DNA of 64,000 bases from assembly GCF_033170155.1 (NCBI RefSeq), contig NZ_CP137079.1, positions 2,790,001 through 2,854,000 of the forward strand, written 5' to 3'. Position numbers and translations under genes: made by a program. The notes under the pieces were generated by a model that made no database searches, was not told the DNA's origin, and worked only from the letters and a program-made list of their open reading frames with translations. This document shows positions 26,421 through 34,735 of the stretch, piece after piece. The stretch's first letter is position 1. Every line of letters begins with the position of its first letter. The DNA comes from Raineyella sp. W15-4 (lineage in GTDB: Bacteria; Actinomycetota; Actinomycetes; Propionibacteriales; Propionibacteriaceae).

Positions 26421-27928
26421 CAGGTCCCGATTCCCGCGCTACAACAGCGGCCCCGGACGCACGGCGTTGGCAAGCCTTCGCGGTCGTTCTGGCCGGCGGG
26501 TTCATGACATTGCTCGACGTCTCGATCGTCAATGTCGCCCTGCCTTCGATCCAGGCGGCGCTCGGCGCCACCGCCTCGCAGATCCAGTGGATCGTGGCCG
26601 GGTACTCGCTCACCTTCGGTCTGATGCTGGTGCCGGCCGGGCGATTCGGTGACATCCTGGGCCGTCGGCAGATGTTCCTGCTCGGTCTGGCGGGCTTCAC
26701 GCTCAGCTCGCTGGCCTGCGGTTTTGCCCCCTCGGCGCTCGTCCTCACCGTGCTGCGGCTGATCCAGGGCGTCTTCGCCGGCATCATGAACCCGCAGATC
26801 TCGGCGTTGATCCAGGAACTGTTCCGCGGCGGCGAGCGCGCCCGCGCCTTCGGCGTGTTCGGGATGACCGTCGGCGTCTCCACGGCCATCGGCCCCCTGC
26901 TGGGCGGCATCCTGGTCACCGTGATCGGGCCGGAGCACGGGTGGCGATCGGTCTTCCTGATCAACGTGCCCATCGGTCTGGCGCTGATTCCGCTGGCAGC
27001 CCGCTTCCTGCCCAGCCGGCGGCCCGGCCCGCGGCCCTCCGGCGCGCCGGCGGCGGGTGCCGGGTCGGCCCCGGCCGGCCCGGGGGGACTCGGTCTCGAC
27101 CTGCCCGGCCTGACCCTCATCGCGCTGATCGTCGTGGCGCTGATGTGGCCGTTCGTGACCGCGTCCTCGCATCCCGACGGGCTGGCGGGCGCCCCGTGGT
27201 GGCTGCTCGCGCTGGCGGCCGCCCTGGGCGGAGTCCTGGTGGTCTGGGAGCGGCGCCAGGACGGACACGGCCGGCCGGCGGTGCTGCCCGGGGCGCTGGT
27301 GCGCAACACCGGTTTCGTCCTGGGCTCCACCCTCGCCGCCGCCTACTTCGCCGGCTTCACCAGCATCTTCATCGTGATCACGCTCTTCTACCAGGACGGG
27401 CTGCATCACTCCGCCCTGATCGCCGGCCTAGCCCAGATGCCGTTCGCCCTCACCTCCGCGGTGGCGGCGCGGTGGTCCGGCAGACACGTGATGTCCCAGG
27501 GTCGGCGACTCGTCATCCGCGGGCTGGTCATCATGTCCGTGGCGCTGGCCTGCATCGTCGTCGTGGCGGAGGTCGCGCCGGTCGGCATCGTCCAGTGGGT
27601 GACCCCGGTGCTGCTGGCGGTCGCGGGCTGGGGCAGCGGGTCGGTCATCTCCCCCAACCAGACGCTGACCCTTGCCGAGATGCCCACCTCGCTGGCCGGC
27701 ACCGCAGCCGGTCTCCTGCAGACCTTCCAGCGTCTGGGCGGATCCGTCGGTCTGGCCCTGCTGACCACCGTCTACTTCACTCGCGTGGCGTCCGACCGGA
27801 ACGGACCGGCGACGTACGCCCACGCCCTGGCACTGTCGTTGGCGCTGACAGTGGTGATCCTGCTGATCGCCCTGGGCATCGCCATCGCCGACGCCCGGCG
27901 GCGCGGGTCCGCGTCGCCGGCCTCCTGA
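26417..27928 (+). CDS. MFS transporter, DHA2 (14-helix) drug:H+ antiporter
   Basis: 503 residues starting GTG (V-T-G-P-D-S). Fourteen hydrophobic segments and the DHA2 motifs are visible: LDVSIVNVALPSIQAALGAT, the motif-A-like GRFGDILGRRQMF, and motif C region GVSTAIGPLLGGIL. A proline/alanine/glycine-rich cytoplasmic linker separates helices 6 and 7. Export of toxic organic compounds is the common role. Coupled to the upstream TetR gene by a 4-bp overlap. Confidence 0.9.
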   Translation: MTGPDSRATTAAPDARRWQAFAVVLAGGFMTLLDVSIVNVALPSIQAALGATASQIQWIVAGYSLTFGLMLVPAGRFGDILGRRQMFLLGLAGFTLSSLACGFAPSALVLTVLRLIQGVFAGIMNPQISALIQELFRGGERARAFGVFGMTVGVSTAIGPLLGGILVTVIGPEHGWRSVFLINVPIGLALIPLAARFLPSRRPGPRPSGAPAAGAGSAPAGPGGLGLDLPGLTLIALIVVALMWPFVTASSHPDGLAGAPWWLLALAAALGGVLVVWERRQDGHGRPAVLPGALVRNTGFVLGSTLAAAYFAGFTSIFIVITLFYQDGLHHSALIAGLAQMPFALTSAVAARWSGRHVMSQGRRLVIRGLVIMSVALACIVVVAEVAPVGIVQWVTPVLLAVAGWGSGSVISPNQTLTLAEMPTSLAGTAAGLLQTFQRLGGSVGLALLTTVYFTRVASDRNGPATYAHALALSLALTVVILLIALGIAIADARRRGSASPAS

Positions 27929-28008
27929 GACACCAGTGGGTCACCCTGCGCACCAATGCGAGATCGGCGCTGACCGTTGTCCGATGCTCGCAGATGGTCG
28001 GCTCGCGC

Positions 28009-28104
28009 TCACAGCTCGACGATGACCTTGCCGTGGATGTGTCGTCCGGCCTGGAGCGCGACGGCGTCGCGGATCCGCGGGCACTGCACCCACGGATCCG
28101 CGGC
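28009..28104 (-). pseudogene. Remnant C-terminus of a zinc-type alcohol dehydrogenase/quinone reductase
   Basis: The minus strand encodes about 31 residues ending IRDAVALQAGRHIHGKVIVEL then stop. This resembles the closing segment of MDR-superfamily oxidoreductases (…L..G...GK.V...). No upstream portion is present before the hairpin at 28122. Probably a gene relic; short length keeps confidence low. Confidence 0.35.
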
Positions 28105-28121
28105 CGGGATCGCGAACCACC

Positions 28122-28154
28122 GGCCACCGGCGCATCCTGGGTGCGCCGGTGGCC
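28122..28154. terminator. Bidirectional hairpin between the MFS and VKOR genes
   Basis: GGCCACCGGCGCA (28122-28134) pairs perfectly with TGCGCCGGTGGCC (28142-28154) around a 7-nt loop. It lies between converging transcription units and has no T-tract, as is common in high-GC actinobacteria. Confidence 0.65.
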
Positions 28155-28180
28155 CGGCCGTCACCGGTCGGCCTGCCGCT

Positions 28181-28801
28181 TCACGCGAACAGCGCCGCGC
28201 CGTACTTGGCCAGGATCGCCACCACGATCAGCACCAGCCACAGCACCACGACCAGCGCGTCCAACCCCATCCGCAGTCCGGAGCGGAGCGCCGCCTGCAG
28301 GCGCGGCGGGAGGAAGAGGTTGTTGTCGCGGATGTTCACATGGGTCAGTGAACTGAACACCAACGTGGTGGACAGCGTCACCAGCAGGCACCAGGGGCAC
28401 AGCGCGTTGATGTGGAACATCGATTGGTAGAACAGCCAGTAGGCGAACAGGAAGCCGATCGTGTAGACGATCTGGGCGGCGAGCATGAATCCGCGCGGGA
28501 ACTTCACCTTGGCCAGGCTGGCGACGGCGATGGTGATCACCACCGGTTCGGCGATCAGCCCCAGGAAGGCGTTCGGGAAACCCAGCAGATTCGCCTGCCA
28601 GGTCGTTGCGACAGTTCCGCAGCTGATCACCGCATTGATATTGCACGACAGGTTCGCCTGCGGGTTCTTCGCCAGCAGGATCGCGTCCACCGACAGGACG
28701 AAAGACGCGGTCAGGCTGACCAAAGAGGAGAACAGCATGTAGCCGAAGATCCAGCCGTCGGACTGCCGGAATCGGTGGATCCGGTCCAGGACGTCGCTCA
28801 T
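28181..28801 (-). CDS. Vitamin K epoxide reductase (VKOR) family protein
   Basis: 206 residues. The two redox cysteine pairs are visible: NLSCNINAVISCGTV and the active-site ALCPWCLLVT, set among five hydrophobic helices. In actinobacteria VKOR replaces DsbB and re-oxidises DsbA-like proteins with menaquinone as acceptor. Its start overlaps the end of the DsbA-like gene by 4 bp (ATGA), so the disulfide-forming pair is translated together. Confidence 0.95.
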   Translation of the reverse strand: MSDVLDRIHRFRQSDGWIFGYMLFSSLVSLTASFVLSVDAILLAKNPQANLSCNINAVISCGTVATTWQANLLGFPNAFLGLIAEPVVITIAVASLAKVKFPRGFMLAAQIVYTIGFLFAYWLFYQSMFHINALCPWCLLVTLSTTLVFSSLTHVNIRDNNLFLPPRLQAALRSGLRMGLDALVVVLWLVLIVVAILAKYGAALFA

Positions 28802-29574
28802 CTGCCGGCCGCGCGGTCCACGGCGGACTTCAGTGCGCCCGCGGCGTAGAGCTGCTGACCGGCGAAATCACTGCCGTTGATCTTGACGGTGGGCGTGCTC
28901 TGGATCCCGTCGCGGGCGGCGGCCTGGTTGGACTGGTTCACGAACCCGGCGTTGGACAGCTGGCTGAATGTCGAGACCACCGCATCACTGACCCCCGCGC
29001 CGCGGGCCAGGTCGGCGATCTGGGCATCACTCAGCCCGGACGTCCCTTCCTGCGGCTGGTTGTCGTAGAGAGCGGCGTTGAACGCCATCAGGTGGTCCGG
29101 CTCGGCCTTCGCCACGGTGACCACAGCGTTCGCAGCCCGGGTGGAGTACTTCGAGCCCTGGGACGAACTGTCCAGGAAGTTCATCAGGTGGAACTCGACC
29201 TTGGCGGTGCCGTCCGTCACCAGGGCTTCCAGGTCGTCACGGTTGGTGCGCTCGAACTGGCCGCAGTACGGGCACATGAAGTCCTGGTAGATCGAGACCG
29301 TCACCGGGGCGTCCTGCTTCCCGATCACCAGCGAGTAGTTCTCGGTGGCGGCGCCACTGTTCTGCGCCTGGGGTGCGTTGTTCCTGGCGGCGTTCATGCC
29401 GGCCCAGATCGCCACACCGGCGATCAGGGCGACGACCACGGCGAGGACGCCCACGGTCGCCCAGGTGCGGACCTTCTTCTCCCGGGCATCCCGGGCCTGC
29501 TGCTGGCGGAGCTGTTCGCGGCGGTTCATGCCGTCGGAGGGTGGGCTGGAGGGATGCGTACGGTTCTTGCTCAT
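28798..29574 (-). CDS. Membrane-anchored DsbA-type thiol:disulfide oxidoreductase
   Basis: 258 residues from MSKNRTHP. A charged cytoplasmic tail and one membrane helix (about 40-59) anchor an extracellular thioredoxin-fold domain. The active site is CPYC (Cys101/Cys104) and the cis-proline loop is STPTVKING. It introduces disulfides into exported proteins, with the downstream VKOR protein as its likely oxidant. Confidence 0.94.
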   Translation of the reverse strand: MSKNRTHPSSPPSDGMNRREQLRQQQARDAREKKVRTWATVGVLAVVVALIAGVAIWAGMNAARNNAPQAQNSGAATENYSLVIGKQDAPVTVSIYQDFMCPYCGQFERTNRDDLEALVTDGTAKVEFHLMNFLDSSSQGSKYSTRAANAVVTVAKAEPDHLMAFNAALYDNQPQEGTSGLSDAQIADLARGAGVSDAVVSTFSQLSNAGFVNQSNQAAARDGIQSTPTVKINGSDFAGQQLYAAGALKSAVDRAAGR

Positions 29575-29659
29575 CGTTGTGTTCGCTTTCGTCGTCGGGC
29601 GGGGCTGGTGAGGGCAGGCCCGACGAACGCTCACGATCGATGAGCGAAAGGGTGAATCG

Positions 29660-30157
29660 TCAGGCCGTCACCGGCACCGGTGGACCCCGACGATGTTGCG
29701 GGCGGGCCAGGACAGCGCTGCGCCGGTCGGTGAGGAATGCCTCCAGCGACGTACGCCGCGACGTACGGATCGGCAGCGCGGCGAGCCGCGTCAGGCCCAG
29801 CCGACGGGTGACCCAGGCCCGTACGGACCGCGACGCCCGCCGCGCCCACCAGCCCAGCCCCAGCGCCCACAGCAGCAGGACCGCGCCGGCGATGACGGCC
29901 GAGGCGGAGATGGCGATCGAGACGTGCCCGACCTCGGTGAAGTGCGGACCGGGGGCATAGCTCCCCTGCGGGCAGGCGGAGCTCTCGGAGAGCACCCGGA
30001 AGTGGAGGCCCAGCCAGGCGGTGCCGGCGGACTCGGTGATGCAGGCATGCACCGAGCCGGTCAGGACACTTCTCGGCACCGGAGCACCGAGCGAGAGCAG
30101 GCCGGCCAGCATCAGGGGGATGGCTCCCCCTGCGCCGTGCCACTGCGGTCGTCTCAC
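29660..30157 (-). CDS. Putative membrane protein of unknown function
   Basis: 165 residues. An N-terminal hydrophobic stretch (IPLMLAGLLSLGAPV) could be a signal peptide; two cysteines follow (HACITE, SACPQG) in what would be the external part, and one strong helix (ISASAVIAGAVLLLWALGLGWW) precedes a basic cytoplasmic tail. The two Cys may form a disulfide, which would suit its position next to the DsbA/VKOR pair. I do not recognise the family. The coding call rests on length and membrane pattern. Confidence 0.55.
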   Translation of the reverse strand: MRRPQWHGAGGAIPLMLAGLLSLGAPVPRSVLTGSVHACITESAGTAWLGLHFRVLSESSACPQGSYAPGPHFTEVGHVSIAISASAVIAGAVLLLWALGLGWWARRASRSVRAWVTRRLGLTRLAALPIRTSRRTSLEAFLTDRRSAVLARPQHRRGPPVPVTA

Positions 30158-30258
30158 CCTGCCTCCTGCGGTCGTGGCCCAGTGTAGGGCAGCCAGCCCG
30201 CCCGGCCGGAGCGGCCGTCAGTACCGCCTGCCGGCGCCGACGGCCCAGGCGACGTCCG

Positions 30259-31242
30259 CTACCAGCGGTCGCCGATGCCCGGGGCGATCAACTCTCGGTA
30301 CACTTGGTCGACGGCTGCCACAGTCTCGTCGGAGAGCGGCTCGAGGCCGGCGGCCGCGGCGTTGGCCTGCGCCTGCCGGGGATCGCGAGCCCCCGGGATG
30401 ACGGTGCTCACCCCCGACTGGTCGATGATCCAGCGCAGGGCGAACTGGGCCATCGTCGCCCCCGCGGGCACCAGTGGCGCCAGCCTGCGGACGGCTTCGA
30501 GTCCGGTGGCGAAATCGACGCCGGAGAAGGTCTCACCGACGTCGAACGCCTTCCCCTCCCGGTTGTAGGTACGGTGGTCGTTCGCGGCGAAGGTCGTATT
30601 CTCGTCGTACTTCCCGGAGAGCAGGCCGCTCGCCAGGGGCACCCGGGCGATGATCCCGACGTTCGCCGCCCGCGCGGCCGGGAGCACCTCCGCCAACGGG
30701 CCCAGGCGCAGCATGTTCAGGATCAGCTGGACGGTTGCGACGTTCGGGCGGGCGATCGCGGTGAGCGCCTCGGCCCGGGTCTCGACGCTGACGCCGTAGT
30801 TGGCGACACGCCCCTCCTCGACCAAGGTGTCGAGCGCGTCGAACACGGCGTCGGTGCTGTACACGGCGGTCGGAGGGCAATGCAGCTGCACGAGGTCGAG
30901 CCTGTCGACACCGAGGTTCTCCCGGGACCGGTCGGTCCAGGCACGGAGGTTGTCGAGGGTGTAGATCTCCGCGGACTGCGGCAGCCGGCGGCCGGCCTTC
31001 GTCGCAACGACCACGTCGTCGATGCCGTGACTGTGCAGGAAGGTGCCGATCGTCCGCTCGCTTCGCCCGTCGCCGTAGGCGTCAGCAGTGTCGAAGAACC
31101 GTACGCCGCTGTCATAGGCCGCGCCGAGCACGGCGAGTGCGTCGTCCTCGCGCACCTCTCCCCAATCCGCGCCGAGCTGCCACGTCCCCAGCCCGACGAC
31201 CGACACGGAGCGTCCCGTCCGCCCGAGAATCCGCTGTTCCAT
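30259..31242 (-). CDS. Aldo/keto reductase
   Basis: 327 residues from MEQRILGRTG, with GGAGGAG upstream. The AKR catalytic tetrad is visible: Asp and Tyr in FFDTADAYGDG, Lys in VVATKAG, His in VQLHCPPT. NADPH-binding contacts STVIPGARDPRQAQAN lie near the C-terminus. Substrate unknown. A LysR regulator lies 89 bp upstream on the same strand. Confidence 0.93.
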   Translation of the reverse strand: MEQRILGRTGRSVSVVGLGTWQLGADWGEVREDDALAVLGAAYDSGVRFFDTADAYGDGRSERTIGTFLHSHGIDDVVVATKAGRRLPQSAEIYTLDNLRAWTDRSRENLGVDRLDLVQLHCPPTAVYSTDAVFDALDTLVEEGRVANYGVSVETRAEALTAIARPNVATVQLILNMLRLGPLAEVLPAARAANVGIIARVPLASGLLSGKYDENTTFAANDHRTYNREGKAFDVGETFSGVDFATGLEAVRRLAPLVPAGATMAQFALRWIIDQSGVSTVIPGARDPRQAQANAAAAGLEPLSDETVAAVDQVYRELIAPGIGDRW

Positions 31243-31331
31243 CTGCTCTGTCTCCTCCACCCCTGACTTCCCTGCTCTGCGCCACCGAGGCTAGGACCAC
31301 CCCGATTGCCGAGTCCAACAGATCGGACGGA

Positions 31332-32234
31332 TCACATCGAGAAGCTCTGGTTCTGGGTCCCGGCCGCCGGTGGCGCAGTGAAGTGGTCGACGAGCGCAGC
31401 GGCTGCCGGGGACGGGTCGTCGCGGGTCGCCACGCAGACCGTCCAGTCGGGGACCGGCGTGCTGATCGGTGTCGCCACAAGGTCGGGCCGCTTGCGCGCG
31501 ATCGATGTCGGCACGACGGCGATGGCGAGGTCCTCACCGATCAGGTCGAGGAGGGTGTGGACGTCGTTGACCTCCAGCTCGACCCGGTAGTCGAGACCCG
31601 CGGCCGCGAACGCCCGACGGGTCAGCGTCCGCGACGATGCTCCCGGCAGGAAGTCGGCGAACGTCTCCGCCGCCACCTCCTCGAGGGCGACCGAGGCGAC
31701 GGAGGCGTACGCCCGGTCCGGGTGGCTGAGGACCACGAGGTCCTCCGACCCCAGTGTTCGCAACCGGATCCCCGGCGGGGGCGGGATCGTGGGCACGACG
31801 CAGGCGACGTCGAGATCACCCCGACCGACCAGGTCCAGGAGCGTCGCGGACCCATCGATGAGCAGTCGCATGCTGATCGCGGGGTGGGCGCGACGGAACG
31901 CTGCGAGGTCACGTGCGAGGTGGATGACGCCCGGGCACGCCTCCGATCCGATCGCCACCGGCCCTGCGACGAGCCCCGCGACAGCGTCGACGGCCGCGCG
32001 CGCCGCCGTCGCGGCTGCCACCGTTCGGGCGGCCTCGGGCACCAGCGCGACACCTGCCGCCGTCAGTTCGACCCGCCGGGTCGTACGGATGAACAGTGCC
32101 GTTCCCAGCTCACCCTCGAGGGCCTTGACCGACGCGGACAGCCCGGACTGCGAGATCTGCAACAACTCCGCAGCATGGGTGAAGTTCCGCTCTCCGACGA
32201 CCGCGAGGAAGTGTTCCAGCTGCCGAAGTTCCAT
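31332..32234 (-). CDS. LysR-family transcriptional regulator
   Basis: 300 residues from MELRQLEHFLAVVGERNFTHAAELLQISQSGLSASVKALEGELGTALFIRTTRRVELTAAG, a canonical LysR HTH and linker helix, followed by the effector domain. It precedes the aldo/keto reductase gene on the same strand, so it may control that gene as part of one transcript. An upstream in-frame extension lacks a ribosome-binding site. Confidence 0.92.
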   Translation of the reverse strand: MELRQLEHFLAVVGERNFTHAAELLQISQSGLSASVKALEGELGTALFIRTTRRVELTAAGVALVPEAARTVAAATAARAAVDAVAGLVAGPVAIGSEACPGVIHLARDLAAFRRAHPAISMRLLIDGSATLLDLVGRGDLDVACVVPTIPPPPGIRLRTLGSEDLVVLSHPDRAYASVASVALEEVAAETFADFLPGASSRTLTRRAFAAAGLDYRVELEVNDVHTLLDLIGEDLAIAVVPTSIARKRPDLVATPISTPVPDWTVCVATRDDPSPAAAALVDHFTAPPAAGTQNQSFSM

Positions 32235-32383
32235 CCCAACCGCCTTCTCCGGATCCTGACGACGGCGCCGAGACTGCCCGATCCCGGGTGGCGGTGCCAC
32301 CCAGAGAGGATACGGGGACCGGCGGGGCGGCAGCACCCGGACCCTCGCGGCGATCGTGCAGCATCGTGGCCGTCGCACAACAA

Positions 32384-33646
32384 CTACGGCCCGAGTGCAG
32401 CAAGAGGCACGACGTGGACACCGTCAGCTCGTCGACCGCCACCTCCCGTGGCGGTGAGGACCACCAACGCGGCCGGGGCACCGTGCCTCGCCTGATCGAT
32501 CTCCGCAGCGAAGGACAGCAGTCCCCGCGCGGCCTCGTCGATCACCTCTTGCTCCCCACTCAGCTTCACTTCGAACGCAGCCCAGCGATCCGGAGTCGCC
32601 ACAATGGCATCGACCTCCTTCCGCCCATGAGCCTCGCGCCAGGAATAGATCGCCCCGCCCAAGGGCTGGGCGTACACACGGAGATCTCTCACCGCCATGG
32701 CCTCGAAATGGAAACCCGCGGTGCTCAGATCGCCCAGGAGCTGGTGTGATCCCGCACCAAGCGCCCCGAGTCCGAGCGACGGGTCGACGAAGTAGCGCAC
32801 CGGAGCCTCGCGAAGCTGCGTCCGCGACCGCATGTGCGGCCGCCATGCCGGCGAGTTGTCGGTGACTTTCAGGCGGTCGAGCGCGTCGAGATAGGCGGTC
32901 ACCGTCTCTCGCGCAGGCTGTCTTTCGTCGTCACCCGCGATGTCGGCTGCGATGGAGGCGGCCTTGACCGGCTGCCCGACGGAGCGGCCGAGCGAGGCGA
33001 AGGTCCTGCGAAGCCGTGCCGGTGCACGCCTGGTCGTGCCTAGGCTTGGGATGTCGACCTCGACAATCTGAGTGAGATAGTCGGCCATCCATGCCCTTGC
33101 CGATTCCTCGTCCTCGCCGAGAAGGGCGGGCCACCCGCCGATCACGATGCGCCGCAGGAGAGCAGGCACCGTCATCTCCGTACGCTTCGCACGCTGCGTT
33201 TCCCCTGCCAGAAGGGCTTCGAGTGAGACTTCGCCGGTCGAGTGCCCGGACTCGTACAGACTCATGGGCCGCATCTGCAGGACCCCGATCCTGCCTGCGC
33301 CCGAGTGCAGCTCCCTGGCGTCTGTCGGCGTGGCCGACCCGGTGAGCACGCAGAGCCCCCGCCGTCCCAGGTCGTCGACATGGCGCCGTACGTGATCCCA
33401 GATCTGCGGCGCGCGTTGCCACTCGTCGAACAGGATCGGTGTCTCCTGCTCGAACAGTTCCTCAGGATTCAGGTCGAGGAGCGCTCGCGCGTTGGCGTCC
33501 GTGTCGAAGCGGATCGCGCTCCTCGCGATCCGCGATGCGGTGGCTGTCTTGCCGCAGCCCTTGGGACCCTCGATCAGGACCGCGCCGATCGAGGACATCC
33601 GCCGTGCCAGCTCCCGGTCAGCAACGCGCGACCGATAGTCACTCAT
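32384..33646 (-). CDS. AAA+ ATPase with DUF4143 domain (second copy)
   Basis: 420 residues from MSDYRSRV. Walker A VLIEGPKGCGKTATASRIA, Walker B TPILFDEWQRAPQIWD, sensor VLTGSATPTD, and SGAGRIGVLQMRPMSLYESG match the COG1373 family. The C-terminal nuclease-like part has HGRKEVDAIVATPDRWAAFEVKLSGEQEV. It shares architecture with 9556-10827 but is clearly divergent. Three 23-nt direct repeats sit immediately upstream of the ATG. The gene lies upstream of and divergent from the cas operon. Confidence 0.9.
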   Translation of the reverse strand: MSDYRSRVADRELARRMSSIGAVLIEGPKGCGKTATASRIARSAIRFDTDANARALLDLNPEELFEQETPILFDEWQRAPQIWDHVRRHVDDLGRRGLCVLTGSATPTDARELHSGAGRIGVLQMRPMSLYESGHSTGEVSLEALLAGETQRAKRTEMTVPALLRRIVIGGWPALLGEDEESARAWMADYLTQIVEVDIPSLGTTRRAPARLRRTFASLGRSVGQPVKAASIAADIAGDDERQPARETVTAYLDALDRLKVTDNSPAWRPHMRSRTQLREAPVRYFVDPSLGLGALGAGSHQLLGDLSTAGFHFEAMAVRDLRVYAQPLGGAIYSWREAHGRKEVDAIVATPDRWAAFEVKLSGEQEVIDEAARGLLSFAAEIDQARHGAPAALVVLTATGGGGRRADGVHVVPLAALGP

Positions 33647-33715
33647 CGCCCGAATCTCTCAACTCGACAGTCTGGAATCTCTATTTTTGACACATCGAAA
33701 CCTTCAGTTTTGACA
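33647..33715 (-). repeat. Three tandem 23-nt direct repeats abutting the ATPase start
   Basis: Reading the minus strand, TGTC begins a new unit every 23 nt, at 33715, 33692 and 33669. Units share TGTCaAAA…GA.ATTC, with the third more divergent (TGTCGAGTTGAGAGATTC). The last unit ends exactly at the ATG. Same period and placement as the repeats at 10828-10895 but a different sequence. Confidence 0.7.
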
Positions 33716-33811
33716 GCGAGGAGCCTCTTTCCGCGCTGCGTGGCCGGATCGCACTCACGCCGGCCCAGCCACGCCTCGCCCTCCGCATGCGCGGAGCTGC
33801 AGGTACTCACC

Positions 33812-33960
33812 TAGGTACAGGAACTAACCCTTGGCACACCGCGAGAAATCTCGCGCCAGGACCAACCTGCCCGTAGCATCACTATACACAACTAAACTGA
33901 ATTTCTGCCTGAAGTCATATTAAGTACAAGAAATAACCCTGTTACTGAAGGATCTGAGCC
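33812..33960. promoter_or_regulatory. AT-rich cas operon upstream region with a 20-bp direct repeat
   Basis: The gap between the divergent ATPase and cas6e holds a direct repeat with the core GTACArGAAmTAACCCT at 33812-33831 and again at 33921-33940 (17 of 20 bases identical). A perfect hairpin CGCGAGA-AA-TCTCGCG (33840-33855) and a possible −10 TATACA (33883-33888) lie between. It is the most AT-rich stretch nearby and the only obvious place for a promoter driving cas genes and array. The remaining 33716-33811 shows only a small hairpin (33781-33796). Confidence 0.55.
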
Positions 33961-33973
33961 ACAGGAGGGCTCC

Positions 33974-34648
33974 ATGGAACACCGCGCACCACCTCAGACC
34001 ACTCTGTACCTCATCAGCCCGCCCGTGCGGGAGCTCCTCACCCGCCACCGCGAGCACGGACACGTGCATGTCATGTCCGCCTATCGATCCGGGCTCGGCT
34101 CCAGCCCGCGCAAGAAGCTCAATCTGCTCTGGTATGTCGCCCCCGCGGCCGACCTGCTCACCGTTCAGGCCAGCGAGCCTCCCGTTTGGCCCGGGAAACT
34201 CGGTGAGGTCCGCAGTTCCGGCACCGTCACGTATCCGTGCGAGGGCGATCTGGTCGAGATCGTTGTCGAGCGCAGTTGCCAGAAGACCCCTCCGTCTCAC
34301 ACGCCCGAAGCTCTGCGCACAGAACTCGAACGACACGGCCCGGACGGACTCAAACTCGGCAAGGCCTACCGGTCACGACCCGTCATCGTTCCGGAGACGG
34401 AACGCCCCGAGTGGGCGGTGGGCCGGCTCGCAGCGATCGGGCTCGCGCCGCATCGCGAGACCGTCCGCGTCGGTCCCCTCGCATTCGCCAGCCTCGGCGC
34501 CCAGAGACGCGGCATTCCCTACGTCGAGATCCGCGCCCACGCCCGCGTGGCCGACGCCGACAAGTTCGCAGGGGTTCTCGATGCGGGCACCGGCAAGGGC
34601 CGCAACTATGGGCTCGGCCTCATCCGGGTTCGTCCCATCACCGCGTGA
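33974..34648 (+). CDS. cas6e: Cas6e-like CRISPR RNA endoribonuclease
   Basis: 224 residues, AGGAGG upstream. It should cut the repeat RNA and stay bound to the 3' hairpin of each crRNA. Evidence is the Cas6e pattern: a His-rich N-terminal segment (RHREHGHVHVMSAYR, His25/28/30/32, one likely catalytic), LNLLWYVAPAADLLTVQASEPP, and EWAVGRLAAIGLAP. The C-terminal glycine-rich loop is TGKGRNYGLGLIRV. Length and order match type I-E Cas6e, yet no other I-E subunit is present. Genes that follow are I-U/I-G type. The repeat in the downstream array has the I-E hairpin geometry this enzyme would need. Confidence 0.85.
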   Translation: MEHRAPPQTTLYLISPPVRELLTRHREHGHVHVMSAYRSGLGSSPRKKLNLLWYVAPAADLLTVQASEPPVWPGKLGEVRSSGTVTYPCEGDLVEIVVERSCQKTPPSHTPEALRTELERHGPDGLKLGKAYRSRPVIVPETERPEWAVGRLAAIGLAPHRETVRVGPLAFASLGAQRRGIPYVEIRAHARVADADKFAGVLDAGTGKGRNYGLGLIRVRPITA

Positions 34649-34735
34649 CACCGTCCGCGACGAACAAGCCCGACACTCGACAGCCCGCCCGTATCTCCCG
34701 GGAGCGCCGCTCCCCCCTCACCGAGAGGCAGAACC

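Noticed and set aside
33242-33814. 190-codon plus-strand frame opposite the second ATPase
   Set aside because: Antisense of a well-supported gene, with no recognisable protein features and running into the repeat region.
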